Positions 8,831-20,245 are shown, counted from the stretch's first letter. The stretch is DNA of 64,000 bases from Arsenophonus sp. aPb (GCF_029873475.1 NZ_CP123499.1:124001-188000); one strand, 5' to 3'. A program made the numbers and translations. The notes: generated by a model not told the origin, from the letters alone.

Positions 8831-10108
8831 TTAATGGGTTACTGGGGGCAGGTAGGGTTCCAGTAGTTTTAGTAATTTTTGCAATGCCCCTTGATTCTCA
8901 TGTAAAACTTCTGCTGCTTGACGACCATGGTATAGACGGTAATCTTCATCCTTGAGCAAATGGGAAACAGTAAGAATTAAGGATTTACTATCATTAACGG
9001 TAATAAGGCCATCTGCTTGTTTTAGTTTGGTACAAATATCTTTGAAATTGAAAGTATAAGGTCCCATTAAAACTGGCAGAGCATGTGCGGCTGCCTCTAA
9101 AGGATTATGCCCGCCTTTTTTGACTAAACTACCGCCAACAAAAGCGAGATCTGCAATACCATAGAGTAACATGAGTTCACCCATCGTATCGCCGATAATA
9201 ACTTGAGTATCTGTATTAGGAAGGAGGTTTTCACTACGGCAAATATAGCGTAATTTAGCTTTTTGGGTTAACTCTTTTGCCTTTGCAAAGCGTTCCGAAT
9301 GGCGAGGAACAAGAATCAGTAACAAGTCGGGAAATTGTTTTAAGAGTTTAGTATGAGCCTGCAAAATAATTGACTCTTCTCCTTCATGAGTACTGGTAGC
9401 AATCCAAACTGGACGATGTGGAGCCCATTGTCGGCGTAATGTTATAGCTTTTACGGCCAATTCAGGGGTGACAGAAATATCAAACTTTAGACTACCTGTA
9501 ACATACAAATTTTTTCTTGCTAAACCCAGCTTAATAAAACGTTCGCCATCTTCTTGGTTTTGTGCTGCTATTAAGGTGATTTTTTGCAATAGCTTTTGGA
9601 TAAAATAACCCAATTTTTGATAACGTGCCGCTGAACGTTCAGATAGACGGGCGTTAGCAATAATTAATGGAATTTTACGTTGTCTTAATTGAAAAATAAG
9701 ATTTGGCCATAGTTCTGTTTCCATAATAATAGTTAATTTAGGATCGGCATGATTAAGAAAACGGCGTACAGAACCAGCTAAATCATAGGGTAAATATACA
9801 TGTTGAACATCATCACCAAATGCTGATAAAACACGTTCTGAGCCTGTTGGGGTCATGGTTGTAACGGTAATTGGTAGTGTTGGATAATGATGGCGTAATG
9901 CTCTAACTAACGGAACAGCTGCTAACGTTTCTCCTACTGAAACAGAATGTAATAATATACCGCCGGGAATTACCTTACCATTACAAAAACCATATCGTTC
10001 ACTCCAACGTTTGCGATAAGCGGGGGATTTGCGACTACGCCATAATAAACGTAACCAAATAATAGGTTGAATAAGGTAAATAAGTATTTGATATAGACGT
10101 AATAACAT
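8831..10108 (-). CDS. waaA: 3-deoxy-D-manno-octulosonic acid (Kdo) transferase
   Basis: WaaA (KdtA) adds two Kdo residues from CMP-Kdo to lipid IVA, the first committed step of inner-core assembly. The reading frame extends 16 codons upstream, but the ATG at 10106-10108 gives 425 aa, exactly the E. coli length, and starts MLLRLYQILIYLIQPIIWLR, a membrane-anchoring segment. Other family blocks are GGILLHSVSVGETLA, IMETELWPNL, TGSLKFDIS and FVGGSLVKKGGHNPLEAAA. It is divergent from coaD, whereas in E. coli waaA and coaD share a strand and an operon. Confidence 0.96.
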   Translation of the reverse strand: MLLRLYQILIYLIQPIIWLRLLWRSRKSPAYRKRWSERYGFCNGKVIPGGILLHSVSVGETLAAVPLVRALRHHYPTLPITVTTMTPTGSERVLSAFGDDVQHVYLPYDLAGSVRRFLNHADPKLTIIMETELWPNLIFQLRQRKIPLIIANARLSERSAARYQKLGYFIQKLLQKITLIAAQNQEDGERFIKLGLARKNLYVTGSLKFDISVTPELAVKAITLRRQWAPHRPVWIATSTHEGEESIILQAHTKLLKQFPDLLLILVPRHSERFAKAKELTQKAKLRYICRSENLLPNTDTQVIIGDTMGELMLLYGIADLAFVGGSLVKKGGHNPLEAAAHALPVLMGPYTFNFKDICTKLKQADGLITVNDSKSLILTVSHLLKDEDYRLYHGRQAAEVLHENQGALQKLLKLLEPYLPPVTH

Positions 10109-10904
<796 letters not shown>

Positions 10905-10923
10905 AAACGAATTACGCTTAAGT

Positions 10924-11733
10924 TTATTTTTGGCAGTTATAGCAGAAAAAAGTACTGCGTTGTCCTAGTTTTATTGATTCAATCAGTTGACCGCAATATG
11001 AACAAGCTTCACCTTTTTTACCATAAACAAACAGTTGTTGAGCGAAATAACCTGGTTTTCCATCTGATTGTAAAAAATCTTTCAATGTTGTCCCCCCCTG
11101 CTTTATTGAACGCTGCAGGATCTGTTTGATCTGGATAACTAAATTATCTATCTCTTTTCTTGTTAGTGAATGGGCGGCTCTGGTTGGCAAAATTTTGGCA
11201 GCAAATAGCGCTTCATTGGCATAAATATTACCCACTCCAACCACTATCTTATTATCCATTAACCAAGGTTTGATGGCGGTTTTTTTATTTTTTGCTCGTT
11301 GGTAAAGATAATCTGCATTAAAGTCGGTAGAAAGGGGTTCCGGTCCTAAATGGAAAAGAACCGGGCAATTATCCAGGTCATTAGTCCATAACCAGGCGCC
11401 AAAACGTCTGGGATCGGTATAACGCAATATTTTGCCATCGGCTAGAACCAAGTCGATATGATCGTGTTTTTCGGCTAATTGCTCTTTTGTTAAAATGCGT
11501 ATACTACCTGACATACCTAAGTGAATAATTATCCAGCCATGCTGGAGTTGAATGAGTAAGTATTTAGCACGCCGTTTAACACTTAAGACTGATTGGTTGG
11601 CGATATGTAAAATTTCTGTCGCAACCGGCCAGCGTAATTGGCTATTGCGTACTATGCTATATTGTATTTTATTACCAACCATATAGGGCTCAATTACACG
11701 TCGGCTGGTTTCAACTTCAGGTAGTTCTGGCAT
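10924..11733 (-). CDS. mutM: Formamidopyrimidine-DNA glycosylase
   Basis: MutM (Fpg) excises 8-oxoguanine and formamidopyrimidines and nicks the abasic site. The 269 aa protein has the mature N-terminus PELPEVE (catalytic Pro2/Glu3), a conserved Lys in RRAKYLL, and a C-terminal zinc finger CSYCGQ...CYNC. In E. coli mutM sits next to rpmG; here the waaL-waaQ block of about 6.4 kb and a gene-poor stretch separate them. Confidence 0.97.
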   Translation of the reverse strand: MPELPEVETSRRVIEPYMVGNKIQYSIVRNSQLRWPVATEILHIANQSVLSVKRRAKYLLIQLQHGWIIIHLGMSGSIRILTKEQLAEKHDHIDLVLADGKILRYTDPRRFGAWLWTNDLDNCPVLFHLGPEPLSTDFNADYLYQRAKNKKTAIKPWLMDNKIVVGVGNIYANEALFAAKILPTRAAHSLTRKEIDNLVIQIKQILQRSIKQGGTTLKDFLQSDGKPGYFAQQLFVYGKKGEACSYCGQLIESIKLGQRSTFFCYNCQK

Positions 11734-11839
11734 AGTTTCCTTAATTATGTAACTAGTCGTTAATCTTAATACATACTACTGTATCTTGTGTTGCTTAGTC
11801 GATAGAATAGCATGCATTAATATGTTATCTGGAGTAGAA

Positions 11840-13054
11840 ATGAAGGTTATCCCTATAATTAATAAACTATTTAATTGTCGCTCTTATTGGAATTTAGGGA
11901 TAGTATTTTTTTTTATTGCTATTTATTTTCTTGATGGGGTTACGCGTTATAAGCATGGCTTAGCAGGATTAATTTATCTTACTGCGATTGTCTATTTAAT
12001 TAAAGATAGAAAGTGCGTTTTCAGTATATTTAAGAATAATTTATTTTTGTCTTTACTGTTTTTTGTTATAGCAATGCTTTATTCATTAATTATCTCTAAA
12101 GATGTTAACATTTCATTAAAGGCTATTAATAAAGGTGTTATTGAAAAATTATTTATTACCGCAGTAGCTATTGCCATTGTTCTCTATCAAGAAAAAAAAG
12201 AGCATATAACTAAGCTATTGATTTTTTCTTTAATTTTATCTATTTTGCCATTAGCTATTAAGGAAATTCTGCAATATATTGACGAATATCAACAGGATAT
12301 CCTGCCGTTATCAGCATTTGAACATCGATATATTTCCGATTGGTTAATTTTTATTCTACCCGCTTTACTCTGTTTTTGGTTTTATAAAGGAGTGAAAAAT
12401 AAAATCTTATTTTTCTTGCTTTCGGTTACTTTTGTTGCTATTGCAATCGGGACATTACAACGTGGTACTTGGTTATCTATTGCGGTAATATTTTTTATCT
12501 GGTGTATAGTAAAAAAAGAGATTAAGTTACCCAGCTTTGCTGTTATTGGCCTAAGTGTCTTGTTATCCTATTTGGCAATGATTAATCAAGGTCAGTTTGA
12601 TAAATTATTTTATAAATTAGAACAGACAAATAGCAGTCATCGATATGATAATGGTACTCAGGGTTCAGCCTTAGATCTTATTAAAGAGAATCCAATAATA
12701 GGTTATGGCTATGGAGAGCAATTATTTTATAAAATTTATAATGAAAGAGTAAACGATTATCCTGACTGGATTTTTAAACAATCGATTGGGCCTCATAATA
12801 CAGTTTTGTCAATTTGGTTTGCCGCTGGAATATTTGGACTAGTAGCTATCTTCTATCTTTTTATTTCGATTTTTATACACTTATTTAATGGATATCGTAA
12901 TAATACGGTAAAAGACGGTTTTTTGATCCTGATGTTAATATTTATTGGCGATATAATTGTTAGGGGTTTATTTGAAACGGTAAATGTTTCAAATATGGCT
13001 ATTATAATAGGAATAGCATTATCACTAAATAGTGATGAAAAATTGATTAATTAG
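11840..13054 (+). CDS. waaL: O-antigen ligase (WaaL family)
   Basis: A 404 aa polytopic membrane protein (about ten hydrophobic segments) with the periplasmic-loop/Wzy_C type region (TLQRGTWLSIAVIFFIWCI, then NPIIGYGYGEQLF and SIGPHNTVLSIWFAAGIFG). WaaL joins undecaprenyl-linked O-antigen to the lipid A-core on the periplasmic side. I chose the ATG at 11840 because GGAG lies five bases upstream; the frame stays open back to a TTG at 11786. The family is divergent in sequence, so the assignment rests on topology, motifs and the LPS neighbourhood. It is a single-gene unit ended by the hairpin at 13061-13087. Confidence 0.8.
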   Translation: MKVIPIINKLFNCRSYWNLGIVFFFIAIYFLDGVTRYKHGLAGLIYLTAIVYLIKDRKCVFSIFKNNLFLSLLFFVIAMLYSLIISKDVNISLKAINKGVIEKLFITAVAIAIVLYQEKKEHITKLLIFSLILSILPLAIKEILQYIDEYQQDILPLSAFEHRYISDWLIFILPALLCFWFYKGVKNKILFFLLSVTFVAIAIGTLQRGTWLSIAVIFFIWCIVKKEIKLPSFAVIGLSVLLSYLAMINQGQFDKLFYKLEQTNSSHRYDNGTQGSALDLIKENPIIGYGYGEQLFYKIYNERVNDYPDWIFKQSIGPHNTVLSIWFAAGIFGLVAIFYLFISIFIHLFNGYRNNTVKDGFLILMLIFIGDIIVRGLFETVNVSNMAIIIGIALSLNSDEKLIN

Positions 13055-13060
13055 CTAAAC

Positions 13061-13098
13061 TAAAGCACCTATCTATGAGGTGCTTTAAGATTATTTTT
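13061..13098. terminator. Terminator between waaL and the GT8 gene
   Basis: A 10 bp perfect stem TAAAGCACCT (13061-13070) / AGGTGCTTTA (13078-13087) with a seven-base loop, followed on the plus strand by AGATTA and a T run. It separates convergent waaL and the GT8 gene and may act in both directions. Confidence 0.8.
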
Positions 13099-14095
13099 TT
13101 AATAGTTTATATTTAATTAAGCATAAAAAACCTTGCATATATTTATGTTGTAAAAATAGATGCTTGTATTTTTCTTGCAGCTCCGTTCTCTTTTCTGCCA
13201 TTTTTAATGGCTGATCTTTCCACGGTGAGTGAATATATGAATTGAAAAAAAATTGACTGGCAGGGTAATTAATACCCCAAGTATGCCAGGGTTTTGTAAC
13301 GCCAGTATAGTGGATAAGAATGGTGCTATTTGTAATGGTATTTTTGTATTTGGACAAATCGTGATAAGCCAATTCATTTTTCAACTTATATATACAGTTA
13401 TAATCGCGACATAAATAGATATTTTGCGTCTGAAATAATATATTTAGGGCATCTTGATCAAGATATTTTAATTTACCGAAATTTGTTTTTCCTCGTACCA
13501 ACTCTAATGATTTTTTGGAAAAATCATTCTCAATCCATTTCTGTAAATTCACATAGATTACGCCGGCATTAAAATATTTGCCATTTAAATCGGCTAAATT
13601 TAGTCGAGTAGCACTTGATTGCTGCATGCTGTCAACATCGAGTACAACAGCGGCAAAACAATCAGCTAAATTTAGCTGAAATAATTCTTTTAGGCTGTCT
13701 TTACAAATAACATCAGCATCTAGATATAAAATAGCGTTTATGTTAGTACTCAAATATTCAAAAGCGATTAGCCTAAAATAGGTGGCGTAAGACCAGAAGT
13801 CTGAGGTTGATAGTTGTTTTAATTCTTCAGCATCTAGTAGGTAGATAATTATATTAGAATTATATTTTGCTATCATTGTTTGAAAACGTTGTATATACCC
13901 GTCATCAATATAATCAGTGAATAGATGAAAATTGAAATCTGTATCAGTATTATTAATTAATACGGAATTAATTGATATCGCTGCACCAAGTAGAAAATTT
14001 TTATCGACACCATAAGCAATGTTAAAATTTTTATTATTTTCAGTAAGCTTTTTTTTCCCCGCAATATTAAATTTTTGTTTTATAAAATGCCTCAT
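13091..14095 (-). CDS. GT8 LPS glycosyltransferase (WaaO/WaaI-like)
   Basis: A family GT8 retaining glycosyltransferase of the LPS outer-core type, using UDP-hexose on the cytoplasmic face of the membrane. Motifs: NIAYGVDKNFLLGAAISI, the metal-binding DxD in LYLDADVIC, KYFNAGVIYVNL, LDQDALNI and IHYTGVTKPWHTW. The ATG at 14093-14095 overlaps the upstream GT8 stop as ATGA, a typical coupling arrangement; an ATG three codons earlier (14104) is an alternative. It resembles WaaO (alpha-1,3-glucosyltransferase) most, but the exact sugar linkage cannot be fixed. It is the last gene of the waaQ-waaG-waaP-GT8-GT8 run. Confidence 0.85.
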   Translation of the reverse strand: MRHFIKQKFNIAGKKKLTENNKNFNIAYGVDKNFLLGAAISINSVLINNTDTDFNFHLFTDYIDDGYIQRFQTMIAKYNSNIIIYLLDAEELKQLSTSDFWSYATYFRLIAFEYLSTNINAILYLDADVICKDSLKELFQLNLADCFAAVVLDVDSMQQSSATRLNLADLNGKYFNAGVIYVNLQKWIENDFSKKSLELVRGKTNFGKLKYLDQDALNILFQTQNIYLCRDYNCIYKLKNELAYHDLSKYKNTITNSTILIHYTGVTKPWHTWGINYPASQFFFNSYIHSPWKDQPLKMAEKRTELQEKYKHLFLQHKYMQGFLCLIKYKLLKK

Positions 14096-15135
14096 GATAA
14101 ACATAGCCCTTTAACTCTTTTAAAGAGAATTCTAAATTTTGCTAAATAGTAGTGAGTATAATTCTTTAAACCTTCGTGGTATTTTTTTTGTTTGAATTTA
14201 TGTTTAGCGCAATATCTTAAAAGATGTACGCTTTCTGCTTTTAATAGCGGTTTATTTTGCCAGGGGGAGGCATTTTTTGCTTTTATAAAGGGTTGGGAAA
14301 AGGGAGATATTGCCCATTCATGCCATGGCTTGGTCGAGCCAATATAGTGAATAAAAATTGTATCAAGAGCAAAAGCATCATGTTTAACACTTTGCAGACC
14401 ATAATTTATACTATATTGAGTATTATATTTTTTTGCCAAATAGATTACTTTATTTGTTAACAGAATGTTTAAAACATCTTGATCTAGAAAAGAGAGTTTA
14501 TTTCTTAACGTATTATTTTTAAGCAGTTGCATTGCCTGTGTTGAAATATCTTCTTCTGCCCAGCGAATAAGATTAATCAGTAAAAATCCAGCATTAAAAT
14601 ATCCTTGTGAAATATTTGCTATTTCTAATTCGGATGCTCTTTTTTGCCACCATTTTTCATCTTTTTCTGTTACAACTGCAGCAATTTCATTATTATTGAA
14701 TTGAATTTTCTGTAATTTATCTAAATTATTATTACATATGATATCTGCATCTAAGTATAAAATTTTGTCTATTTTATTTGTAAAATAGTCAGCAATGATG
14801 AATCTAAAGTAGGTGGCATAGGACCAGTTTCTAGTGCTGGGCAATGATTTTAAGCTCTGATCGTTAACTAAATAAATATTTATTTCAATTTTATATTGCC
14901 GCGCAAGGGTATCGAATAGCGCTTCTTGCTCAAAATCAAAATAATCGGTAAATATATGGAAACAGTAATTAATATCAGAATTGTGCAGCGCAATTGATGT
15001 TATTGAAATTCCGCAACCGTATAAAAAATTTTTATCTACTCCATATGCAATATGGAATTTTGGGTGACAATCATCATGCATATTTTGCGTTAAGCAGAGT
15101 TTTTGTGTAATAACTTTGTGCTTGTCAAAATACAT
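14092..15135 (-). CDS. GT8 LPS glycosyltransferase (second copy, WaaO/WaaR-like)
   Basis: A 347 aa GT8 enzyme paralogous to its downstream neighbour. It has FHIAYGVDKNFLYGCGISIT, DxD in LYLDADIIC, GYFNAGFLLINL, LDQDVLNILL and IHYIGSTKPWHEW. The N-terminus MYFDKHKV resembles the start of E. coli WaaO, supporting the ATG at 15133-15135. Two tandem GT8 genes in the outer-core position recall waaO-waaR (or waaI-waaJ) of E. coli and Salmonella, which add successive hexoses, so this pair probably extends the outer core by two residues. Order of action and donors are inferred only. Confidence 0.85.
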   Translation of the reverse strand: MYFDKHKVITQKLCLTQNMHDDCHPKFHIAYGVDKNFLYGCGISITSIALHNSDINYCFHIFTDYFDFEQEALFDTLARQYKIEINIYLVNDQSLKSLPSTRNWSYATYFRFIIADYFTNKIDKILYLDADIICNNNLDKLQKIQFNNNEIAAVVTEKDEKWWQKRASELEIANISQGYFNAGFLLINLIRWAEEDISTQAMQLLKNNTLRNKLSFLDQDVLNILLTNKVIYLAKKYNTQYSINYGLQSVKHDAFALDTIFIHYIGSTKPWHEWAISPFSQPFIKAKNASPWQNKPLLKAESVHLLRYCAKHKFKQKKYHEGLKNYTHYYLAKFRILFKRVKGLCLS

Positions 15136-15185
15136 GTACTATACCCATCTTTATAGAATCTTTTATAAAAACAAAACGTTTAGAG

Positions 15186-15983
15186 TTATAATCCTCTCCT
15201 AACGGTTCTTTCTTTTATTTTTTCTGCTTTAATATTAGCGCTGAATATTAATTTTTGTTCATTATTAAGGATATTTCTTAAACTATCACAAAAATAAATT
15301 TGCATAAAACGAAAAATATCTCGTTGCGTTAATCCAATGTTTAGTGAAGAAAAATATAACCCAATCAAATCCTTATCTTTCCAACGTTTTGGTACACATT
15401 GCCGTATTTGGGCGCGATGTAAGTCAATGATTGAAATTTTTAATTTTTTTTCATCGCCGTCAAAAGGCAAATGTAATAAAAAATGGCAAATATAGCAATC
15501 GCGATGATTGACACCACATGCATGCATTTTACGCACTATTTCAGCCATTCGACAAATTAATGTTTTTTTAGTACTAAATTTGGGGGCTGAATTTTTCCAA
15601 TTTACGCAGTACTCTTCTAAGCTAATGGTTGGAATAAGCGCTTCGGTAATAATGAATGACTTACGGCATACAGGATTAATTCCTTTTTGGCCGAAAGCTT
15701 TACCATGCATCGTATTAATGCCTGCCTCAGCTAAACGATGGATGGCTTTCCATTCTCTATCCGCGCCTAATACTGGTGTTCGTAAAGAAAATAGGTTTTT
15801 TAGTATTTCTTTTAAAGTAGTGCCATAATGAATTTTGAGAAAATAACTCTTTGCATTAAGCGTAAAGCATAATGTTTTGCGTGTCTCTAATTGACGAAAA
15901 ATTTTACCATCTAATTTTTCTATTTCAATAAAAGGATCTTTATCTTGCCATAAGTTTTTAAAAGGTTGTTTTAGTTCAAGCAT
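15186..15983 (-). CDS. waaP: LPS core heptose(I) kinase
   Basis: WaaP (RfaP) phosphorylates heptose I of the inner core, a modification needed for outer-membrane integrity. The ATG at 15981-15983 gives 265 aa, identical to the E. coli length, starting [18 protein letters not shown]; the frame runs 22 codons further upstream without homology. Kinase-like motifs include [41 protein letters not shown] (catalytic Asp) and [10 protein letters not shown] (metal-binding Asp). It overlaps the end of waaG by 8 bp. No waaY homologue follows, so only HepI phosphorylation is encoded here. Confidence 0.95.
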   Translation of the reverse strand: MLELKQPFKNLWQDKDPFIEIEKLDGKIFRQLETRKTLCFTLNAKSYFLKIHYGTTLKEILKNLFSLRTPVLGADREWKAIHRLAEAGINTMHGKAFGQKGINPVCRKSFIITEALIPTISLEEYCVNWKNSAPKFSTKKTLICRMAEIVRKMHACGVNHRDCYICHFLLHLPFDGDEKKLKISIIDLHRAQIRQCVPKRWKDKDLIGLYFSSLNIGLTQRDIFRFMQIYFCDSLRNILNNEQKLIFSANIKAEKIKERTVRRGL

Positions 15984-17100
15984 GCTGGCATCCCAAAATA
16001 ATATCTGCAGCTTTTTCAGGCAAACTATATAAGTCTTGAGTATCAGCAAAGTGGCGTGCAGACTTCGCCCATTTATTTAATAGAGACTTATTAGCTAAAC
16101 TTGTTGCCAAAGCATTATTAAGATTTTTTTGTCTATAAGGTTCATTTATTACTATGCCACAATCCGCGTGTTTGATATAGGGCGCATAGCCACAAATCTC
16201 TGTTGTAATGACGGGTAAACCCGCTGCGATAGCTTCGATTAATACTATGCCGGCAGCTTCTTGATAGGCAGGATGAATTAATAGATCAGCAGCAGCCATC
16301 AATTCAGCTATATCATTACGCCCATGAAAAAATAAAACTTGCTTATCTATAGCCAGTTTTTTTGCTAATCGTTGATAGCGGGTAGGTGAGTCTTGCCCTA
16401 CCACCATTAACATAGTTTTATTTTTTATGCTGTCAGGCAAGGAAGCTATTGATTTAAGTGTTCTATCTACACCTTTACGTTTAAAATCTGAACCAACTTG
16501 CAATAAAAGAAATTGATCTTTAGAGATGGCATTTTTTTTACGATATATCTCTTTTGCGTTAGTAATTTGCTGGTCATATTTTCTACTGAGATCAATGCCC
16601 GGTGGTAGCAGATAAAAACGTGCGTCAGGTGTTTTGTAATGTTTTTTAAAGTCATCAACTTGATGTTGGGTCAACATTAATAATTTAGTGTGACTGTTTA
16701 CATCAAAGACCGCTTTTTCATAAGCGATATAATGCTTGTACCGTTTGGTCAGTTTATAAAAAAAGCCTTTTTCATTTTCAACTTTTTCTGCATAACAAAC
16801 ATCTGCTGCATAATAAATATCTAATCCTGGCATCTTATTAAAACCAACAATAACATCAGCAGGATGTTGGGTTAAATGTATTTTGACCTGATGATAAAAT
16901 GCTTCATTATGCCCATGATTTGTATATGCTTTAACAGGGAGGATGATAACGTTAATATGAGCAGGAATTTCACCATCCCATACCATTGTGTAAACACGTA
17001 TTTGATGTCCGCGTTTTTGGCAAGCAGAAAGGATCTGGATGAAATCTCTTTGTAGTCCACCAAAAGGAAAATATTTATATAAACAAAATGCAATTTCCAT
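15976..17100 (-). CDS. waaG: LPS core glucosyltransferase I
   Basis: WaaG (RfaG) adds the first outer-core glucose to heptose II from UDP-glucose (GT4, GT-B fold). It has 374 aa, equal to E. coli, with [17 protein letters not shown] at the N-terminus, [22 protein letters not shown] in the acceptor domain, and the donor-site blocks [12 protein letters not shown] and [21 protein letters not shown] (E-x7-E). It lies between waaQ (4 bp gap) and waaP (8 bp overlap). Confidence 0.97.
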   Translation of the reverse strand: MEIAFCLYKYFPFGGLQRDFIQILSACQKRGHQIRVYTMVWDGEIPAHINVIILPVKAYTNHGHNEAFYHQVKIHLTQHPADVIVGFNKMPGLDIYYAADVCYAEKVENEKGFFYKLTKRYKHYIAYEKAVFDVNSHTKLLMLTQHQVDDFKKHYKTPDARFYLLPPGIDLSRKYDQQITNAKEIYRKKNAISKDQFLLLQVGSDFKRKGVDRTLKSIASLPDSIKNKTMLMVVGQDSPTRYQRLAKKLAIDKQVLFFHGRNDIAELMAAADLLIHPAYQEAAGIVLIEAIAAGLPVITTEICGYAPYIKHADCGIVINEPYRQKNLNNALATSLANKSLLNKWAKSARHFADTQDLYSLPEKAADIILGCQHA

Positions 17101-17104
17101 GGCG

Positions 17105-18175
17105 TTATATCTCTATCTCAGATTTAATGGTTTGTATATCCATTGGTAACATTTTTTTTGTAGCGGCGATAATATCTTTAGCGGGAATTATTGATAGATA
17201 CTTTTTATTACGATCACGCTCATGTCGTTCTGGCATTTTTTCATAATTGCCAGCCCAAATTTGAATAACGTTTTTACTCCATGGTTTCCAATATTGATGA
17301 TCTGTAGCACCGAATAAGCAAATAATAGGGGTTTCTAATGCTGCCGCAATGTGCATTGGTGCTGAATCTACACCGATAAATAAAGCGGCATGACTAATTA
17401 GAGCACCTAATTCTGAAAATGTTGTTTTTCCTGCAAATTCTGTAACGGGTGATTGACGACATTGTTGTGCAATATTAGCCACACAGGTCAGGTCATCTTT
17501 ACTGGGACCTGATGTTAGTATAACTCGATATCCTCTAGATTGTAGATTATCAATCACTTCCGCAAATTTTTCATCATCCCAGCACTTAAATTTTTGTCTA
17601 GCTGTTGGTTGGATAACAACATAACTACTATGTACACCTAGAGAAATTAATTGATGATTAATTTTTTCCCAGTCAGTTGGTTGGTAAGTCATTGTTGTAC
17701 TGGAATACAAAGTTTTAAGTTGAAGAGGTTCTAAAATAGAGAGATTTTGTTCAACAACATGTTTTCCCGTTGGTTTAACAATATGTGTAAAACTTCTAGT
17801 CCAATAATTTGTATCTCTATGATTGAATTGATGAGAAATTTTTATCTTGGCAGGAATACATCTTACCAAAAAAGGCACAATCCATTGATCGGCTAAATTT
17901 ATAATTAAATCATAATGATTTTTTCTTAATTTATTGATTAATATAATAAAATTAACTAATTTGGCTATATTGTTATTTTTTTTGTTTTTAATGCCATAAA
18001 GTGCATGAATTTCTCTATTCTCAGACAAGATTGGTATTGTATCTTGATAGAGAAGAATATCAATTTTAGCGGCTGGATAATTTTTTTTGAGTGTGCTAAT
18101 GACAGGTGTTGTCAACAACATATCTCCATGAAATCGCATTTTAATGATCAGAATTTTTTTAAATTGTTTATCCAC
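17105..18175 (-). CDS. waaQ: LPS heptosyltransferase III
   Basis: WaaQ (RfaQ) adds the side-branch heptose III to the inner core (GT9). The 356 aa protein has the family N-terminus KKILIIKMRFHGDMLLTTPV, PTARQKFKCWDD in the middle, and the C-terminal donor block FIGVDSAPMHIAAALETPIICLFG. The start is a GTG at 18173-18175 with no strong Shine-Dalgarno sequence. It is first in the waaQ-waaG-waaP-GT8-GT8 operon. I found no convincing JUMPstart/ops element upstream, although waaQ operons in E. coli carry one. Confidence 0.94.
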   Translation of the reverse strand: MDKQFKKILIIKMRFHGDMLLTTPVISTLKKNYPAAKIDILLYQDTIPILSENREIHALYGIKNKKNNNIAKLVNFIILINKLRKNHYDLIINLADQWIVPFLVRCIPAKIKISHQFNHRDTNYWTRSFTHIVKPTGKHVVEQNLSILEPLQLKTLYSSTTMTYQPTDWEKINHQLISLGVHSSYVVIQPTARQKFKCWDDEKFAEVIDNLQSRGYRVILTSGPSKDDLTCVANIAQQCRQSPVTEFAGKTTFSELGALISHAALFIGVDSAPMHIAAALETPIICLFGATDHQYWKPWSKNVIQIWAGNYEKMPERHERDRNKKYLSIIPAKDIIAATKKMLPMDIQTIKSEIEI

Positions 18176-18960
18176 TTGCTACAGTCACTCTTGAATTGTT
18201 TGTTTATAAGTTTATCTGATTTTTGACCAATGTTATCTCTATAAATTCAACAAATTTAAGATAGTTAATTTTATTAGAATAGTCTAAAGGGTTACCTTTT
18301 TAGCCTTGAAAATAATCTTTATTTTAAAAATTTTTAGTAGATTTGAAAAAATAATAAAAATTTGAAGTTGTACAAAGTAAAGGATTTTAAATATTATCAA
18401 TGAATTTAACAATAAGATTACTGATTTGTAATTTACTATATGTTATTTTTTACTACACATAATGGTATGTGACTATTTTTAAAAAGAAATATCATAAAAT
18501 ATTTTTAGCGTGTTCGGTTCGATAGTGGTGAGAGATTATATCTGGGTAGTATAAAAGTTAAGATAAGTCGATGGTATAAAATAGTTTATTATAACAAAAA
18601 AATTGAATGATTTTTGTTATTCCTCAGCCTTTTGTTAACAGTTTGAATAATTATAGTAATAATTTTTTAAATTACTGATTATCTCATTTCAGATAAAAAT
18701 TTTGGATGGTTATTTTATTATCCCGAAAAATTGTGCTTCTCAAGCGTCTAAATGATGTTTTATTCAAAGAAAAATTATATGAATATATGAGCTCAAATTT
18801 AATAAATAAAATAATAGAATTTTTTCTTTTTTGATAATTATTTATATTCGCTAAGATTTTCAAAAGGTTATTTATTATATTAACGAAAAAATTTTTAATT
18901 GATTATAATACAAAATTAATAAAGATATTTGCTACTGAGGCATTAATTAAAATTTTATTG

Positions 18961-19290
18961 TTATTCATAATGTTCATAGCATTGTTCGGCTCTCAGTCTG
19001 TATTCCTGGCGTACAGTATTGAAAATACGTCTAATAGTTACTTTTCTCTTTACTGATGTAAACACATGATAAAATATTTAGGTCGGCTGTTTTCTATATA
19101 ATCGATTAGACATCTATCAATCAGCAGTTTGGTTGTCGATGTTCTTTCATTAGAGGTAATACGCTCTTGTCTAGGTCGTTTATATTTTATCTTAATTATC
19201 AAAAAAATACATTGGACTATTACTATTATGCTACCTACAGTAGTAACAATTACTATCGATAAATTAATAAATACCTGATATCAGAGAAAG
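18961..19290 (-). pseudogene. Possible remnant of an unidentified small gene
   Basis: On the minus strand a frame open for about 76 codons ends at 19050-19052 and reads, in its second half, KRPRQERITSNERTSTTKLL. In the next frame, a tract RKVTIRRIFNTVRQEYRLRA continues to a stop at 18961-18963. The two charged tracts meet at about 19055, as if a frameshift split one short protein. I recognise no family, and a short plus-strand frame overlaps it, so this may be chance. Confidence 0.25.
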
Positions 19291-19620
19291 CCGAGAATTT
19301 AAGCTTACTTAAATCGTGACTAACCAATTTAATTGGTTTTACTGACCCAAAGGCTAAAATGTCTTAATATTTTTAATAATGGAACTTTATGACAGCTTTT
19401 CTTAGGTGGCATACTTTTAGTCAGTGAGAATAACTTATATGTATTTTAACCCATTAACAGTTTATTTCTTGATTAAAAAGAAGTAAAAAATATAAAAAGT
19501 GAGATGTAAATTTCTCAAATGAGGGCGCAGATCTTACTGTGAATAAAATAGAACAGAATGGAATGAATAAAATGCGAATAATATAAAATTCTCTTTTATA
19601 CACCAAAGATACTATGCAAA

Positions 19621-19650
19621 AAAACCCAGCTTGCGCTGGGTTTTTTATTA
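19621..19650 (-). terminator. Terminator of the rpmB-rpmG operon
   Basis: The stem AAAACCCAGC / GCTGGGTTTT with a four-base TTGC loop (19621-19644) carries A and T runs on both sides. On the minus strand it follows the rpmG stop by about 13 bp and ends in a T run. Confidence 0.9.
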
Positions 19651-19656
19651 AAGAAG

Positions 19657-20090
<434 letters not shown>

Positions 20091-20141
20091 CTAATCAGCT
20101 CGAGCTCTATGTCGGGAATGACTGCCTCGTCAGACTTAGGA

Positions 20142-20209
20142 GCCTATCTCAGCAAATTTTCTTAATATAAAAAACAACTTAACTTCAGTAAAAACTCACT
20201 GAGATAGGC
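20142..20209 (-). repeat. Inverted repeat in the rpmB leader
   Basis: Perfect 11 bp arms GCCTATCTCAG (20142-20152) and CTGAGATAGGC (20199-20209) enclose 46 bp of AT-rich sequence. It lies in the transcribed leader of rpmB and could fold into a long-range stem in the mRNA. A regulatory role (for example autogenous control) is inference. Confidence 0.55.
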
Positions 20210-20245
20210 CCTTCTTGTCAAACCCGAGATCCTAAAAGGTGGCGT

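Larger units (their letters stand above)
18176..19656. other. Gene-poor AT-rich stretch upstream of waaQ
   Basis: About 1.48 kb with no intact gene on either strand. Contents seen: the waaQ promoter region (not precisely located), an 8-bp-armed palindrome AACCAATT-T-AATTGGTT near 19322-19340, a possible decayed minus-strand frame at about 18961-19290 (separate entry), and the rpmG terminator at its right end. The length suggests erosion of former genes in a rearranged region. Confidence 0.6.

Noticed and set aside
18176..18600. JUMPstart/ops element expected before waaQ
   Set aside because: No sequence close to GGCGGTAG was found on the minus strand upstream of waaQ; a GCTACCTAC near 19230 is too divergent and too far away.
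19322..19340. Palindrome AACCAATT-T-AATTGGTT as a terminator
   Set aside because: A one-base loop and only a short T run; no gene ends nearby. Noted only within the spacer description.
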